A stretch of 64,000 nucleotides of DNA, from NCBI GenBank assembly GCA_038250835.1, contig JBBSBY010000004.1, positions 33,099-97,098 on the forward strand, given 5' to 3'. Positions 33,952 to 44,600 of this stretch are shown here, in pieces. Position 1 is the stretch's first letter, and every line of letters begins with the position of its first letter. Below the pieces are notes generated by a model. It did no database searches. It was not told where the DNA came from and saw nothing but the letters and a program-made list of their open reading frames with translations. The position numbers were made by a program, and so were the translations under genes. This DNA is from JBBSBY01 sp038250835. GTDB taxonomy: Bacteria; Desulfobacterota; Desulfomonilia; Desulfomonilales; Desulfomonilaceae.

Positions 33952-34743
33952 ATGCAGAATCAGTGCGATCCGGCAGATATGGAAGGGGTGAGTCGCAAAG
34001 TCTTTTGGAGATCCTTTCTGCTTGAGTCCATATGGAATTATGAGAAATTGCAGAATATCGGATTCCTTTATAGTCTTTATCCCGCGCTTGATAAACTTCT
34101 CCCTGATTCCACCGCAAAAGAAAACGCTGTAAAACGCCACCTGGAAACGGTAAATACCCATCCTGCAATGTCGCCGTTACTTGCGGGCGTGACGGCGCGT
34201 CTTGAATGCGAGTTTGACGATTCGCACATAATGGTGTACCGGAAGAGAATTATGGCCACGCTTGCGGCGCATGGTGATAGATTCTTTTGGGGACATTTGC
34301 GACCGTTCGCGTCTATCGTGGGGGTATTTGCCGGCTTTTTGACGGCAATTCCACTGATATCGGCTATTCTGTTCTTATTGATATATAATGTACCCCAGTT
34401 GACCCTCAGATACTTAGGTTTTGAAAGAGGTTGGACTCAAGGAGTACAAACAGTTCAATTATTAAAATCTTGGAAATTGGAAACAGCGGTAATAGGCCTG
34501 GAGGCATTTTCGGCTTTTAGTCTTGGATGTTTGGCCGGGACATGCATCTTATTATCGGCCAAATCAGCCAATTCTCAGACTACGGCTGTATCCCATCACT
34601 TAATATCGATCTTGTTTATGATTCCGATCATGGGGTTGTTGGCTAGATTGAGAAATAGGTTATCTTCAACTATTCTAGTTTATGTAATCGGATTCGTAGG
34701 AATTTCTATTTATGTACTTGTTTATTGGATCGCCGTGATATGA
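33952..34743 (+). CDS. PTS mannose/fructose/sorbose family IID component
   Basis: 263 residues. VFWRSFLLESIWNYEKLQNIGFLYSLYPALDKL is the typical IID N-terminal segment, followed by FNTHP-like TVNTHPAMSPLLAGVTARLE, HGDRFFWGHLRPFASIVG and a C-terminal membrane part with about five helices. In the mannose PTS, IIC and IID form the membrane sugar channel. Neither IIA, IIB nor IIC is present here. The ATG at 33979 could be the true start. The stop overlaps the HPr start (ATGA). Confidence 0.9.
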   Translation: MQNQCDPADMEGVSRKVFWRSFLLESIWNYEKLQNIGFLYSLYPALDKLLPDSTAKENAVKRHLETVNTHPAMSPLLAGVTARLECEFDDSHIMVYRKRIMATLAAHGDRFFWGHLRPFASIVGVFAGFLTAIPLISAILFLLIYNVPQLTLRYLGFERGWTQGVQTVQLLKSWKLETAVIGLEAFSAFSLGCLAGTCILLSAKSANSQTTAVSHHLISILFMIPIMGLLARLRNRLSSTILVYVIGFVGISIYVLVYWIAVI

Positions 34744-35021
34744 TAATTGACAATGAAGGTCTTCAAACCATGGTTGTTGTTGGGAATCAAATGGGCTTGC
34801 ATGCTCGAGTCGCAACCATGATGGTGCAAACAATGAGGAAATTTGCAAGCAAGGTAACGCTGATCAAAGATGATATGGAAGTTGATGCGCGCAGCGTGCT
34901 TGGATTGTTGCTTTTGGCCGCAACTCCCGGAAGCAGGATTCTCATTAGAGCCCATGGACCTGATTCAAAAGAAGCTATTCAGGAGATAACTCGACTCATT
35001 CAAGATGAAGAGTCCGATTAA
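34740..35021 (+). CDS. ptsH: Phosphocarrier protein HPr
   Basis: 93 residues. The active-site histidine is H21 in NQMGLHARVATMMVQTM, and the regulatory-loop region is DARSVLGLLLLAATPGS, where the serine aligns with Ser46 of HPr. It takes phosphate from enzyme I. The start overlaps the IID stop by four bases, and the end overlaps the enzyme I start by 17 bases, so all three genes are tightly coupled. Confidence 0.93.
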   Translation: MIIDNEGLQTMVVVGNQMGLHARVATMMVQTMRKFASKVTLIKDDMEVDARSVLGLLLLAATPGSRILIRAHGPDSKEAIQEITRLIQDEESD

Positions 35022-36840
35022 TACTGTTATGGAGAAAACGCCGCCGGGACAGATAACCCTTGAAAACGACATCAACAAAATTCTTCGTGGCGTAGGAGTT
35101 TCAGGTGGTGTTTGCATAGGACAAGTTGTAGTTATTGAAAGATTGGCTACGGATGTTTTCCCCCAGCGCATCTTGAAACCGGAAGAAATACCCGCTGAGA
35201 TCGAACGCTTTGAACATGCCGTCCAGACGGCTTCCGAGCGCCTCACCACCATCAAAAGTCATATCACTCCCGAACATCCCCTTGGCGACCACATTTACAT
35301 CTTGGATACTCATATCCTTCTACTTCAGGATAGGATGTTTTTTGACGGAACTAGGGAGATAATCCAAAATGAGCGCCAGAATGCCGAATGGGCCATCAGC
35401 GATGTCGTTTCAAAAATATCTGCCGCATTTGAAACTATAGAAGATGAGTATCTCAAGGAACGCGCGAGGGACATGCACTTCGTTGGTGAACGTGTTTTGC
35501 GCATCCTGATGGGAGTTCATTCAGAGAGCAAAATACATCAACTCCCCCCAAATTCGGTCATCGTCGCCCACGACCTTTCTCCCGCGGATACCGCCCAAAT
35601 TAAACGAGAAACCGTGCTTGGTTTTGCAATAGATATGGGAGGCCGCACTTCTCATACCGCGATCATGTCACGGTCGTTGAAAATTCCCGCCATTACCGGT
35701 CTGGAGAGTATTAGCCGTCAAGCCCAAACCGGCGATACCATAGTTATCGATGGAAGCACCGGCATAGTTATACTTAATCCCGACCCCGACGTGATTTTTA
35801 GGTACAGACAACGTCAGGAACTCTATAAGAAATACCAGCAATCTCTGATGGCTTATGGAAGATTGCCGGCGGTCACTCGTGACGGAACAAAATCGGTGCG
35901 AATTACCGCAAATATTGAACTCACCGATGAAATTGAGCTTGCCAGAACTCATGGATGCGAAGGTATTGGACTTTTCAGAACCGAATATCTTTTTATGGGA
36001 AGGCCGGACTTACCTTCTGAAGAAGAGCAGTATGAAGCCTACAAACAAGTAATTGCGCACAACGAACCTCACCCGGTGACCATTAGAACTTTGGATATCG
36101 GAGGGGACAAGATGGCGGCGTCAATAAACCTGGGTCACGAAGCAAATCCTGCACTCGGCCTACGCGCAATCAGGTTATGTCTGAATCGTAAAGATATTTT
36201 CAAGACCCAGCTTAGGGCTATTTTGAGAGCAGCGGTATACGGCAATTGCAGGCTTTTATTCCCGATGATTTCAGGTGTTGCCGAACTCCGAATGACAAAA
36301 ATGGTGCTCGAGGAGGTCAAGGAGGACCTTTCGGGCGAAGGATCCGCATACGATCCCGCAATCAAAATTGGAATACTTGTTGAAGTTCCCTCGGCCGTCA
36401 TAATAGCGGATATACTCGCCAGAGAGGTTGATTTTTTCAGTATAGGAACCAACGATCTCATACAATACGCTTTGGCTATAGACCGCGTGAATGAACACGT
36501 CAATTATTTGTACGATACTTTGCATCCGGCAGTGTTGCGGCTGATTCGACAAATCACGGTTGCGGCCCAGGCGCGTGGAATTCATGTGTCAATGTGCGGC
36601 GAAATGGCCGGCGATCCCCTGAATCTACCTATACTATTGGGACTTGGGCTGGACGAACTCTCGATGAACGCATTGGCTATTCCAATGATAAAGAAACTAA
36701 TACGCTCCGTCAGCATGGACGAGTGCAATGAATTAACTTTTCAAGCCTTTCAAATGACCGAAGCCCAGGAAATCCACTCATTTTTGGAGAGCTGGATTCG
36801 TGAGCGCTTCCCTGCCGATTATTATCTGGATCAATCTTAA
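35005..36840 (+). CDS. ptsI: PTS enzyme I (phosphoenolpyruvate-protein phosphotransferase)
   Basis: 611 residues, with an N-terminal HPr-binding domain, the phosphohistidine H217 in GGRTSHTAIMSRSLKIPAITG, and the PEP-binding TIM barrel (GIGLFRTEYLFMGR, TLDIGGDKM, NPALGLRAIRLCL, FSIGTNDLIQYALAIDR, MCGEMAGDP). It phosphorylates HPr with PEP. Either ATG 35005 or 35029 could be the start; the N-terminal residues are variable. smpB begins two bases after the stop. Confidence 0.95.
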   Translation: MKSPINTVMEKTPPGQITLENDINKILRGVGVSGGVCIGQVVVIERLATDVFPQRILKPEEIPAEIERFEHAVQTASERLTTIKSHITPEHPLGDHIYILDTHILLLQDRMFFDGTREIIQNERQNAEWAISDVVSKISAAFETIEDEYLKERARDMHFVGERVLRILMGVHSESKIHQLPPNSVIVAHDLSPADTAQIKRETVLGFAIDMGGRTSHTAIMSRSLKIPAITGLESISRQAQTGDTIVIDGSTGIVILNPDPDVIFRYRQRQELYKKYQQSLMAYGRLPAVTRDGTKSVRITANIELTDEIELARTHGCEGIGLFRTEYLFMGRPDLPSEEEQYEAYKQVIAHNEPHPVTIRTLDIGGDKMAASINLGHEANPALGLRAIRLCLNRKDIFKTQLRAILRAAVYGNCRLLFPMISGVAELRMTKMVLEEVKEDLSGEGSAYDPAIKIGILVEVPSAVIIADILAREVDFFSIGTNDLIQYALAIDRVNEHVNYLYDTLHPAVLRLIRQITVAAQARGIHVSMCGEMAGDPLNLPILLGLGLDELSMNALAIPMIKKLIRSVSMDECNELTFQAFQMTEAQEIHSFLESWIRERFPADYYLDQS

Positions 36841-36842
36841 TT

Positions 36843-37310
36843 ATGGCTGAACAATCAGGCATTAAAATTATTTGCAAGAATCGCAAAGCGTTTTTTGATT
36901 TTGAGATCGAAGACACGTATGAGGCGGGTATAAGCCTTTTGGGATCTGAAGTTAAGTCGCTCCGAAATGGTAAGGCAAATTTGGGAGATTCTTACGCTAA
37001 ATATAAAAATGGTGAGCTTTACCTTGTAGACGCCCACATTTCTCCTTACAGCCAATCAAACAGGGAAAATCATGATCCGCTGCGCGAACGAAAGCTATTG
37101 ATGCACAAGCGCGAATTGCGGAAGTTGTTTGGCAAAGTTGCTGAACGCGGTTATTCATTGATCCCGTTAAAGCTTTATTTCAAAAGCGGAAAAGTCAAAG
37201 TGGATCTCGCGCTTGCACGGGGTAAGAAAAATTACGATAAACGCGAATCTATAAAGAAGAAGGATCAGCGTAGGGAAATGGAACGGTTACAGAAGTATTC
37301 AAGAAGGTAG
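36843..37310 (+). CDS. smpB: SsrA-binding protein SmpB
   Basis: 155 residues, full length. KIICKNRKAFFDFEIEDTYEAGISLLGSEVKSLRNGKANL and the C-terminal LALARGKKNYDKRESIKKKDQRREMER are the SmpB signatures. It binds tmRNA and brings it to stalled ribosomes. The tmRNA gene itself follows 260 bases downstream, so this is a joined ribosome-rescue locus at the end of the PTS run. Confidence 0.96.
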   Translation: MAEQSGIKIICKNRKAFFDFEIEDTYEAGISLLGSEVKSLRNGKANLGDSYAKYKNGELYLVDAHISPYSQSNRENHDPLRERKLLMHKRELRKLFGKVAERGYSLIPLKLYFKSGKVKVDLALARGKKNYDKRESIKKKDQRREMERLQKYSRR

Positions 37311-37569
37311 CGTGGTATACTTCGTGGTTCAGAATAATATATCCTGTCGACCGACGGGTAAATACATAAATTTCCTGGTCCAATCTTGTTTGAATATTTC
37401 CCGACCTTCAATTCAAAAATAAACTGGAACAAAAATACTTTGTGGTATACTTATTAAGAGGTATACGCTGATTGCGTAGACATCTGTGCGCAGGTGTAAC
37501 AACATTTCAATACACATCTGCACTGCTCATCCACTTGTTTTTCTCCCTTCCTACTCGGTCTTTACCCCT

Positions 37570-37923
37570 GGGGGCGACCTGGTTTCGACGGGGACAGTTG
37601 AAGTCAAGGATGCATGTCGAGCACTCCGGTGACTCGTAAAACCGCCGGTAAAAAAAGATACTCGCCAATAATAACGAGTACGCTCTAGCCGCGTAGGCTA
37701 GCGTTTCTCCGGATCTCTCCTGTGGGTTTGGAAGAAACGAGGGCAGCAGGATAGCTGATTTCCCGGACCCGTTGGGAATGACGCGAAACATTTAGCGGGT
37801 TTGCTTGGCTGGAACCTGTTCCGAGGGGGTCCGATTGAGCGAAACACAAAACTCGGAATAAGCATGTAGACCCCTTGTGCTGAAGGTCTTCGGACGCGGG
37901 TTCGATTCCCGCCGCCTCCACCA
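37570..37923 (+). ncRNA. ssrA: tmRNA
   Basis: The acceptor stem pairs GGGGGCG (37570-37576) with CGCCTCC (37913-37919), followed by A and an encoded CCA. GACCTGGTTTCGACGGGGAC and the T-arm GCGGGTTCGATTCCCGC are the tmRNA ends. The tag-reading frame in between gives ANNNEYALAA followed by TAG, with resume codon GCC. Length 354 nt. smpB lies directly upstream. Confidence 0.96.
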
Positions 37924-37941
37924 GTATTTTTGTTTCCACTT

Positions 37942-40900
37942 TCACTTTATATCCGCATGATAGCTTTGAAGGGATTTCACCTCGCCTTTTTTCCTATTAA
38001 AGGCCCGGATGCCCCTAGCAGCGGCAAATGCCGCAGCCAACGTGGTGATGTGAAGTGTCTTGTACCTGATGGCGGCCTTGCGGATATAGGAATCATCATC
38101 TTTGCTGAGCTTACCGCTTGGCGTGTTGATCACCAGATTGATCTCGCGGTTTTTAATGTGGTCCACGATGTTCGGTCGGCCCTCGTTGAGCTTAAACACA
38201 TGTTCCGATTCGATTCCATGTTCCTTCAGATAGTTGTGCGTTCCTTCCGTGGCCTTTATTCTGAAACCGAGATCCGTAAATTGCCGGGCGACTTCAAGAA
38301 TATCCGGTCGTTCCCGTGATGTGACGGAAATCAACACCCCCCCTTCAGAGGGAAGGCATGTTTGAGTGGCCTCCTCAGCTTTGTAAAAAGCAAGTCCAAA
38401 AGAATCCGCAAGTCCCAGCACTTCGCCGGTGGAGCGCATTTCGGGTCCCAGCAACGGGTCCACCTCAGGAAACATATTGAATGGAAAAACAGACTCCTTA
38501 ACACCATAATGAGGAATGGATTTCGGCTTTGTATCGAAATCTTTCAGCTTTTTGCCCAGCATAATTTGCGTGGCCATTCGAGCCATGGGAATGTTGCACA
38601 CCTTTGAGACAAGAGGAACGGTTCGGGAGGCTCTGGGATTTGCCTCCAAAATGTAAACCGTGTCATTGGCAATAGCGTATTGAATATTCATCAATCCAAC
38701 AACGCCGAGTTCAATCGCTATTTTCCGCGTGTATTCGTAAATTGTCTCAAGATGTTTAGGCGGGATGCTTATGGGCGGTATGACGCAGGCGGAGTCCCCA
38801 GAGTGAACACCGGCAAGCTCAATATGTTCCATAACCGCCGGCACAAACGCGTCCGTGCCGTCAGCCACGGCGTCGGCTTCAACTTCAATGGCGCTTTCAA
38901 GGAATTTGTCGACCAGTATCGGTCGTTCAGGACTTATCTCCACCGCGGCGGTCACATAATGTCTGAGCATGTCCTCGTCGTGGATTACCTCCATGCCCCG
39001 ACCGCCCAGTACATAGGAAGGCCTCACCATTAACGGATAACCTATGTTCTTTGCAATCTCCAGCGCTTCATCAAGGTTGACCGCCATTCCTGATTTTGGC
39101 TCAGGTATGCCTAACTTGTCCATCATTTTACGGAAGCGATCTCTATCTTCAGCTAGGTCGATAATATCGGGTGACGTCCCGATTATCCGGACTCCGACAG
39201 CGGCAAGTTCGCCGGCGAGGTCCAGAGGAGTCTGCCCGCCGAATTGAACAATGACTCCCTTGGGTTTCTCTTTTCGGTAAATGCTCATGACATCTTCGAG
39301 AGTGAGTGGCTCAAAGTACAACTTATCGGATGTGTCATAATCCGTTGACACGGTTTCGGGGTTGCAGTTGACCATGATGGATTCGTAGCCCGCTTCTCTA
39401 ATTGCAAGAGCGGCATGAACACAGCAATAATCAAATTCAATCCCTTGCCCTATGCGATTGGGGCCGCCGCCAAGGACCATAATTTTTGGTTTGGAGCTAA
39501 TCTCCATCTTGTCTGCGGCGCTGTACGTGGAATAATAGTAGGCGGCATTCTCGACACCGCTGACCGGCACAGGCTCCCATGCTTGAGTAATTCCTATGGA
39601 TTCTCGTTTCGTCCTGAGGGAGTTCTCCGCAATACCGAGTAGCTGAGCCAAGTAGCGATCCGAAAATCCATCCTTCTTGGCTTGTTCCAGTAGAGCGTCA
39701 GGAATCTCTTTGCCCTTGAATTGGAGGATCTGTTCTTCCAGCTCAACGAGTTCTTTCATCTGCTGGATAAACCATGCTTTGATGTACGTTTTTTTATGAA
39801 GCGCCTCTATACTTGCGCCTTTGCGCAGAGCCTCGTACATAATAAATTGGCGTTCGCTGGACGGCTCCGCCATCAGATCCATAAGCTCTTCAAGCGATTT
39901 TTGGTGAAAATCTTTGGCAAAACCCAAGCCGTACCGGTCAATTTCTAAAGAACGGATCGACTTCTGGAAGGCTTCTTTGTAAGTCTTGCCAATGCTCATC
40001 ACCTCACCCACGGCGCGCATTTGTGTGCCCAATTTGTCGATTGAGCCGACAAACTTCTCGAAGGCCCATCTGGCAAACTTCACCACCACGTAATCTCCCC
40101 AGGGAGTGTACTTTTCCAGTGTTCCTTCTCTCCAGTAGGGGATTTCGTCCAAAGTCAAGCCGCCGGCCAGCATAGCGGAGATCAAGGCGATCGGAAATCC
40201 CGTGGCTTTGGAAGCCAGAGCGGACGACCGGGAGGTCCTGGGATTAATCTCAATGACCACAACGCGTCCGGTTTTTGGATCGTGAGCAAATTGAATGTTT
40301 GTTCCGCCGATCACCTGTATTGCTTCGACGATGTCGTAGGAATGCTTCTGAAGCTTCTTTTGCAACTCAGGGTCTATTGTGAGCATAGGAGCGGTGCAAT
40401 AAGAATCTCCGGTATGCACTCCCATTGCGTCCACATTTTCTATGAAGCAAACGGTGATCATTTGATTTTTAGCGTCCCGAACCACTTCGAGTTCAAGCTC
40501 TTCCCATCCGAGGACGGATTCCTCAACCAGGACCTGCCCCACCAAACTGACGGCAATACCCCGACTTGCGACAACTCTCAGTTCTTCCACATTGTATACA
40601 AGACCACCGCCTGTCCCACCCATAGTGTAAGCGGGTCGAATCACCACCGGGTAACCGAGTTCATCAGCAATCTTTTCCGCTTCTTCGACGCTGAATGCCG
40701 GATCGCTTTTAGGCATGTCGATGCCCAGTCTGTTCATAGTTTCTTTAAATGCGATTCTATCCTCACCCCGCTCGATTGCGTCGGCCTGCACGCCGATAAT
40801 CTGGACGCCGTACTTCTCCAATACACCTGCTTGAAAAAGCTCTGAGGAAAGGTTCAGGGCTGATTGTCCGCCTAGATTGGGCAACAGAGCGTCCGGCCGC

Positions 40901-41142
40901 TCCTTTTCAATAATTTTGACCATCGTTTCGAGGTTAAGAGGCTCGATGTATGTGACATCCGCCATGCCGGGATCAGTCATAATAGTCGCTGGGTTGGAGT
41001 TCACGAGCACGATTTCGTAACCAAGCTTCCGAAGCGCCTTACAAGCCTGAGTTCCGGAATAGTCAAACTCACAAGCCTGTCCAATGACGATGGGCCCGGA
41101 GCCAATAATCATAACTTTCTTGATGTCCCTGCGTCGCGGCAT
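37942..41142 (-). CDS. carB: Carbamoyl-phosphate synthase large subunit
   Basis: 1066 residues, with two homologous ATP-grasp halves and a C-terminal MGS-like allosteric domain. It begins MPRRRDIKKVMIIGSGPIVIGQACEFDYSGTQACKALR; the second half restarts at KIMVLGGGPNRIGQGIEFDYCCVHAALA; and the C-terminal part has LISVTSRERPDILEVARQFTDLGF. It makes carbamoyl phosphate for pyrimidines and arginine with CarA, which is not in the window. I start at ATG 41142 (AAGGA upstream), since the 37 residues upstream in frame are not family-like. Confidence 0.96.
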   Translation of the reverse strand: MPRRRDIKKVMIIGSGPIVIGQACEFDYSGTQACKALRKLGYEIVLVNSNPATIMTDPGMADVTYIEPLNLETMVKIIEKERPDALLPNLGGQSALNLSSELFQAGVLEKYGVQIIGVQADAIERGEDRIAFKETMNRLGIDMPKSDPAFSVEEAEKIADELGYPVVIRPAYTMGGTGGGLVYNVEELRVVASRGIAVSLVGQVLVEESVLGWEELELEVVRDAKNQMITVCFIENVDAMGVHTGDSYCTAPMLTIDPELQKKLQKHSYDIVEAIQVIGGTNIQFAHDPKTGRVVVIEINPRTSRSSALASKATGFPIALISAMLAGGLTLDEIPYWREGTLEKYTPWGDYVVVKFARWAFEKFVGSIDKLGTQMRAVGEVMSIGKTYKEAFQKSIRSLEIDRYGLGFAKDFHQKSLEELMDLMAEPSSERQFIMYEALRKGASIEALHKKTYIKAWFIQQMKELVELEEQILQFKGKEIPDALLEQAKKDGFSDRYLAQLLGIAENSLRTKRESIGITQAWEPVPVSGVENAAYYYSTYSAADKMEISSKPKIMVLGGGPNRIGQGIEFDYCCVHAALAIREAGYESIMVNCNPETVSTDYDTSDKLYFEPLTLEDVMSIYRKEKPKGVIVQFGGQTPLDLAGELAAVGVRIIGTSPDIIDLAEDRDRFRKMMDKLGIPEPKSGMAVNLDEALEIAKNIGYPLMVRPSYVLGGRGMEVIHDEDMLRHYVTAAVEISPERPILVDKFLESAIEVEADAVADGTDAFVPAVMEHIELAGVHSGDSACVIPPISIPPKHLETIYEYTRKIAIELGVVGLMNIQYAIANDTVYILEANPRASRTVPLVSKVCNIPMARMATQIMLGKKLKDFDTKPKSIPHYGVKESVFPFNMFPEVDPLLGPEMRSTGEVLGLADSFGLAFYKAEEATQTCLPSEGGVLISVTSRERPDILEVARQFTDLGFRIKATEGTHNYLKEHGIESEHVFKLNEGRPNIVDHIKNREINLVINTPSGKLSKDDDSYIRKAAIRYKTLHITTLAAAFAAARGIRAFNRKKGEVKSLQSYHADIK

Positions 41143-41259
41143 AACGACCATCCTTACCAATAGAATATAATATAAATGGGAGAGTATTATTAATACTAAA
41201 TTTAGGCGATCGGCGCAAAGCAAACTTGTCGGTGTGCGGCGCAAAGACATCAACCCCCT

Positions 41260-41286
41260 GAAGTCCCCCTTGTCAAGGGGGACTTC
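41260..41286. repeat. Perfect 12-bp inverted repeat
   Basis: GAAGTCCCCCTT and AAGGGGGACTTC flank a 3-base centre (GTC). This belongs to the common CCCCCTT-GnC-AAGGGGG type of intergenic palindromic repeat. No T tail on either side, so a terminator is unlikely. Confidence 0.75.
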
Positions 41287-41420
41287 AACTCCTCGGTCGC
41301 TGAGTTCAATTTTGGATCTTAACCAAAGTTAGCGCTCATGAGCTTTACCTGAAAATACCCTCGAGGATGCATGGTCTTTTTATAAAAAGTGTTTTCATTT
41401 TTCGTTGTGATCTGGTCACA

Positions 41421-41474
41421 GCTGTTCGCAGGGACCCAGATCTTCCTGGATTCCAGCTTCCGCTTGGAATGACG
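41421..41474 (-). repeat. Dispersed hairpin repeat, copy 2
   Basis: Read on the minus strand it begins CGTCATTCCAAGCGGAAGCT and shares ATCCAGGAAGATCTGGGTCCC with copy 1 at 20559-20618. The second hairpin has decayed relative to copy 1. Confidence 0.8.
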
Positions 41475-41622
41475 ATGATAAGCTCTGAGCGCATGGTGAA
41501 GCTTTGTGGCTTTATGTAACTCGGATAATCGACCAATCAAAGACAGTACCATTTTATCCGTGATTGCTTTCGAGAAGCACTATAATACCCGAATCGCTTG
41601 TTAAGATGGGGGCGGAACAAGT

Positions 41623-44600
41623 TCATTGCTGTTCAATAATTCTATCCGCCGGGGCCAAGATTAAATCACGGGGCGAAATAGTGTCCAAAGCATCCTCAAT
41701 TTGAGTGCCCGGCGCTACCTCTTCAAGTCGTTCCAAAACTTCATAGTAACGCGCTCCCAATCCACGTAATATGTTAAGCTTTTGCTGAGTCGAAACCATA
41801 GTCTGAAAATTGAGGTGGAGTAACGCAATACCTGCGGCGGCGCCGCTAAATTCATCAAACAACGGAATGATCAACAAATTTTCGTCTCCGACCGGTCCTG
41901 CGCTCCATATAGCTCGTTCAAGTCTTAGAGCTGTTCTCTTACTCCCACCGATCGGCTGAAATTCGTCGTAACGTGAATGTTTGCCTTCGCAGAAACCGGT
42001 CTTTTTCACGGCCCTGATTCGGAGACCGTCTCCTGGAGCAGCCGCAATTTCGTAAAACATTCCCCCCGCAATGGACGAGATGATTGGCGAAACTAAGCGC
42101 AAAACCCGCCTATCCTGCTCCTTGATTTTCGTTGCGGCTATGGCCAGACGTTCCAAAGCATCCAGCAAAATTGGGGAGAGTATTTCTTGCGGCCGAGTGA
42201 TCCCTACAGTAACCGTTTTGGCCTGATGTCGTATTGTGTCTATAGGCCGCGTCATTTCTTCAATGGCTTTGTTGAGAATGGTAATACCGTTCGCAACGAT
42301 TTCTATTATATTAGAGGAGTTAAGCCCCTTCAGAGGCAAGTCTGAAACGAACAGAGCTAAATACGCCGCAGTAGAAGCGGGAAGCGAGGAGTTCATTTCG
42401 CCTCCGGCTACGAATCTAAGGGCGCTTATCACTCGAGATTGAATAATTTCCGGGCTCCAGGAATCCGGTTGCTCCAAAATTCCGGTTAAATAAGTCCGAA
42501 TATTACGAAATTCTTCCGCACGTGAATCAATGGCTTTTGCAGTATAGAATCCCCATAGATGCCCGGCGACGGTGGCCAAAACAAAACCAAGTCCCGCTCC
42601 AATGGGCGGCAGTTCAATAAGCCGCTCAGCGTATTCATTGAAACGCTTTTCACCCCGTGTTACGAGAACTATTGGTTTACCGTTGTGCGCTTTAAAAATG
42701 GCTACCTCTTTAGCTGTATCCTGGACAATCTGCTCCGGCAAGTCATTTGCGACAACTAAAGTCAAGGGCTCGGTCGAAAGGTCAATATGTTTCTTATCTT
42801 CAGTGAAATCGCAAGGAATGGACTTGTAACAGAGTTCACTCAGCTTAATTCGTATCTCATCAGCCGCAATCTTGTTCGGGCCGTTTCCAACAACAGCCCA
42901 GTTTCGGCTCCTGGGTCCATATTCTTCTGCGCAATCCTTGATTTGCTCACTATGGTTGAGAACCCATCCTATTTGCTGGGGTAATTTTTCTAATTCGCTG
43001 ATCTCCTGGTAAATTTCATCTTCAGTCAGGGAGCGAAATTCCTGAGCTACAAGCAAACTCAACAGCTTTCCGGAGGCTATTTGTGAGTAGAATGCCTTTG
43101 TGGACGCAACCGCCATTTCAACATCACGTCCATCACTTGTATAAAAATGCGAATTTGATTTTGACACAAGGGGTGAATTTCGTCGGTTTACGATTGAATG
43201 AATCCAGGCGCCCTGGGAGCCTACGACATCCACGGTGCGGTTTGTATCCGTTGTTGTTCCACTTTGGGAGATTGCGACAAGCAGCATGTCATCAAGCGGC
43301 TCGTCCACGAGAAAACCGGACAATTCAGATGATTTACTCCAATTGACGACGATCTTCGTGCCGGCCAAAGATCGCTGAATCAGCCATGCTGTACCCATTG
43401 CCGCAATTGAAGCCGTGCCCTGACCGATAACCATTATTCGACGAATCGGAGGCCGGCTTTTGTCTCGAATACGGCTCAGCAATCGGCTAAATGTCTCGAT
43501 ACCATTCTTTGCAAATTCTATCTTTCCGGTAATCTTTCGGTATTTACCTTTGATAGTTTTGCGCACACTATCAGGAGCTTCAAATATTTCCTTTTCAAAG
43601 TAGTAGTCGTAATCACCTCGATAAATATCCCGCGAGTGGATGTAAATCGGCTCAGCTTTAAGACTGAAAGAATGCCCGTCATCCAGGTGTGATCCGGATA
43701 AGGCGTCGGTAGAGGCGTTTGCATTTATAACTACTACAGTTCCGCCGCGTTCGGTTCCTGATAGTGAATAAGATTGGCGTGTGCGTGCGGCCAAGCCGTA
43801 TACTTCCGAAGCCAAAATGTATCCATCGGCTAGTTTCCCGATAAACAAGCTCTGTCCGCTACCCTTCTGGCTCAGGAACAACTTGCGCGGCCGTTTGGGG
43901 TTTTGCATAACTACGGCAAGCGAGCCGTCGCACAGTTTCATGACCGTGCCGAACCTATCTTGTACGGGTAGGTTCAGGTCGGCGCCGAGTCTATATACAA
44001 TTGGTAGGATTTTGGCGTCTGTGGTAACAGACGGATCGATTTGAAAGCCTTGTTCGGAAACATATTTGTCGACAAGGGTTTTGTAATTGTCGACATCCCC
44101 GTTTAGAACGAAAACTGCGCCGCTCTCCTCAATGGAGGCGCCGTGATCATCCCCATAAAGCTTTCCATCCACAGGGTGACAGTTTCCCAGACTGATTATT
44201 CCGTTGGAAGCCCATCTGGTGTGCGAAATTATGCTGATGTGATCGAGTTCCGCTGTCGCATTCCACAGTAGAACGTCATTAAGAATAGCGCTGCGTAAGC
44301 CGGCAGTATTGTCGCCTAATCGGCCTACCAAATTTGATATTTTGTAAATAAAAGTAACACACCTACGGCCGTCATCGAGCACGGAATTCCAAATATTTAC
44401 CTTAACTTCTCCGTCCAGGCGATCGGCAAAATCGGGAATATTTTTTAAGTGCTTCGCCGACGCCGTAGAGTTCAAAAGCAACTGAATCGATATACCTGCC
44501 GAGTCTCTGCCGCGGACTTCCAACCTGTCCAAGTTCTCCATGACCTGCTCTATGGCCCAGGCTGCAAAGTGAGGCTCTATGCCCACGTCGGGGCTGCGAT

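Larger units (their letters stand above)
41143..41622. other. Intergenic region with two repeat elements
   Basis: About 480 bases upstream of carB and downstream of the GlmS-like gene. It contains an inverted repeat at 41260-41286 and the second copy of the dispersed hairpin repeat at 41421-41474. No protein gene is supported. Confidence 0.5.

Noticed and set aside
40282..40845. 187-residue open frame opposite carB
   Set aside because: Fully antisense to the conserved carB coding region; a shadow frame.
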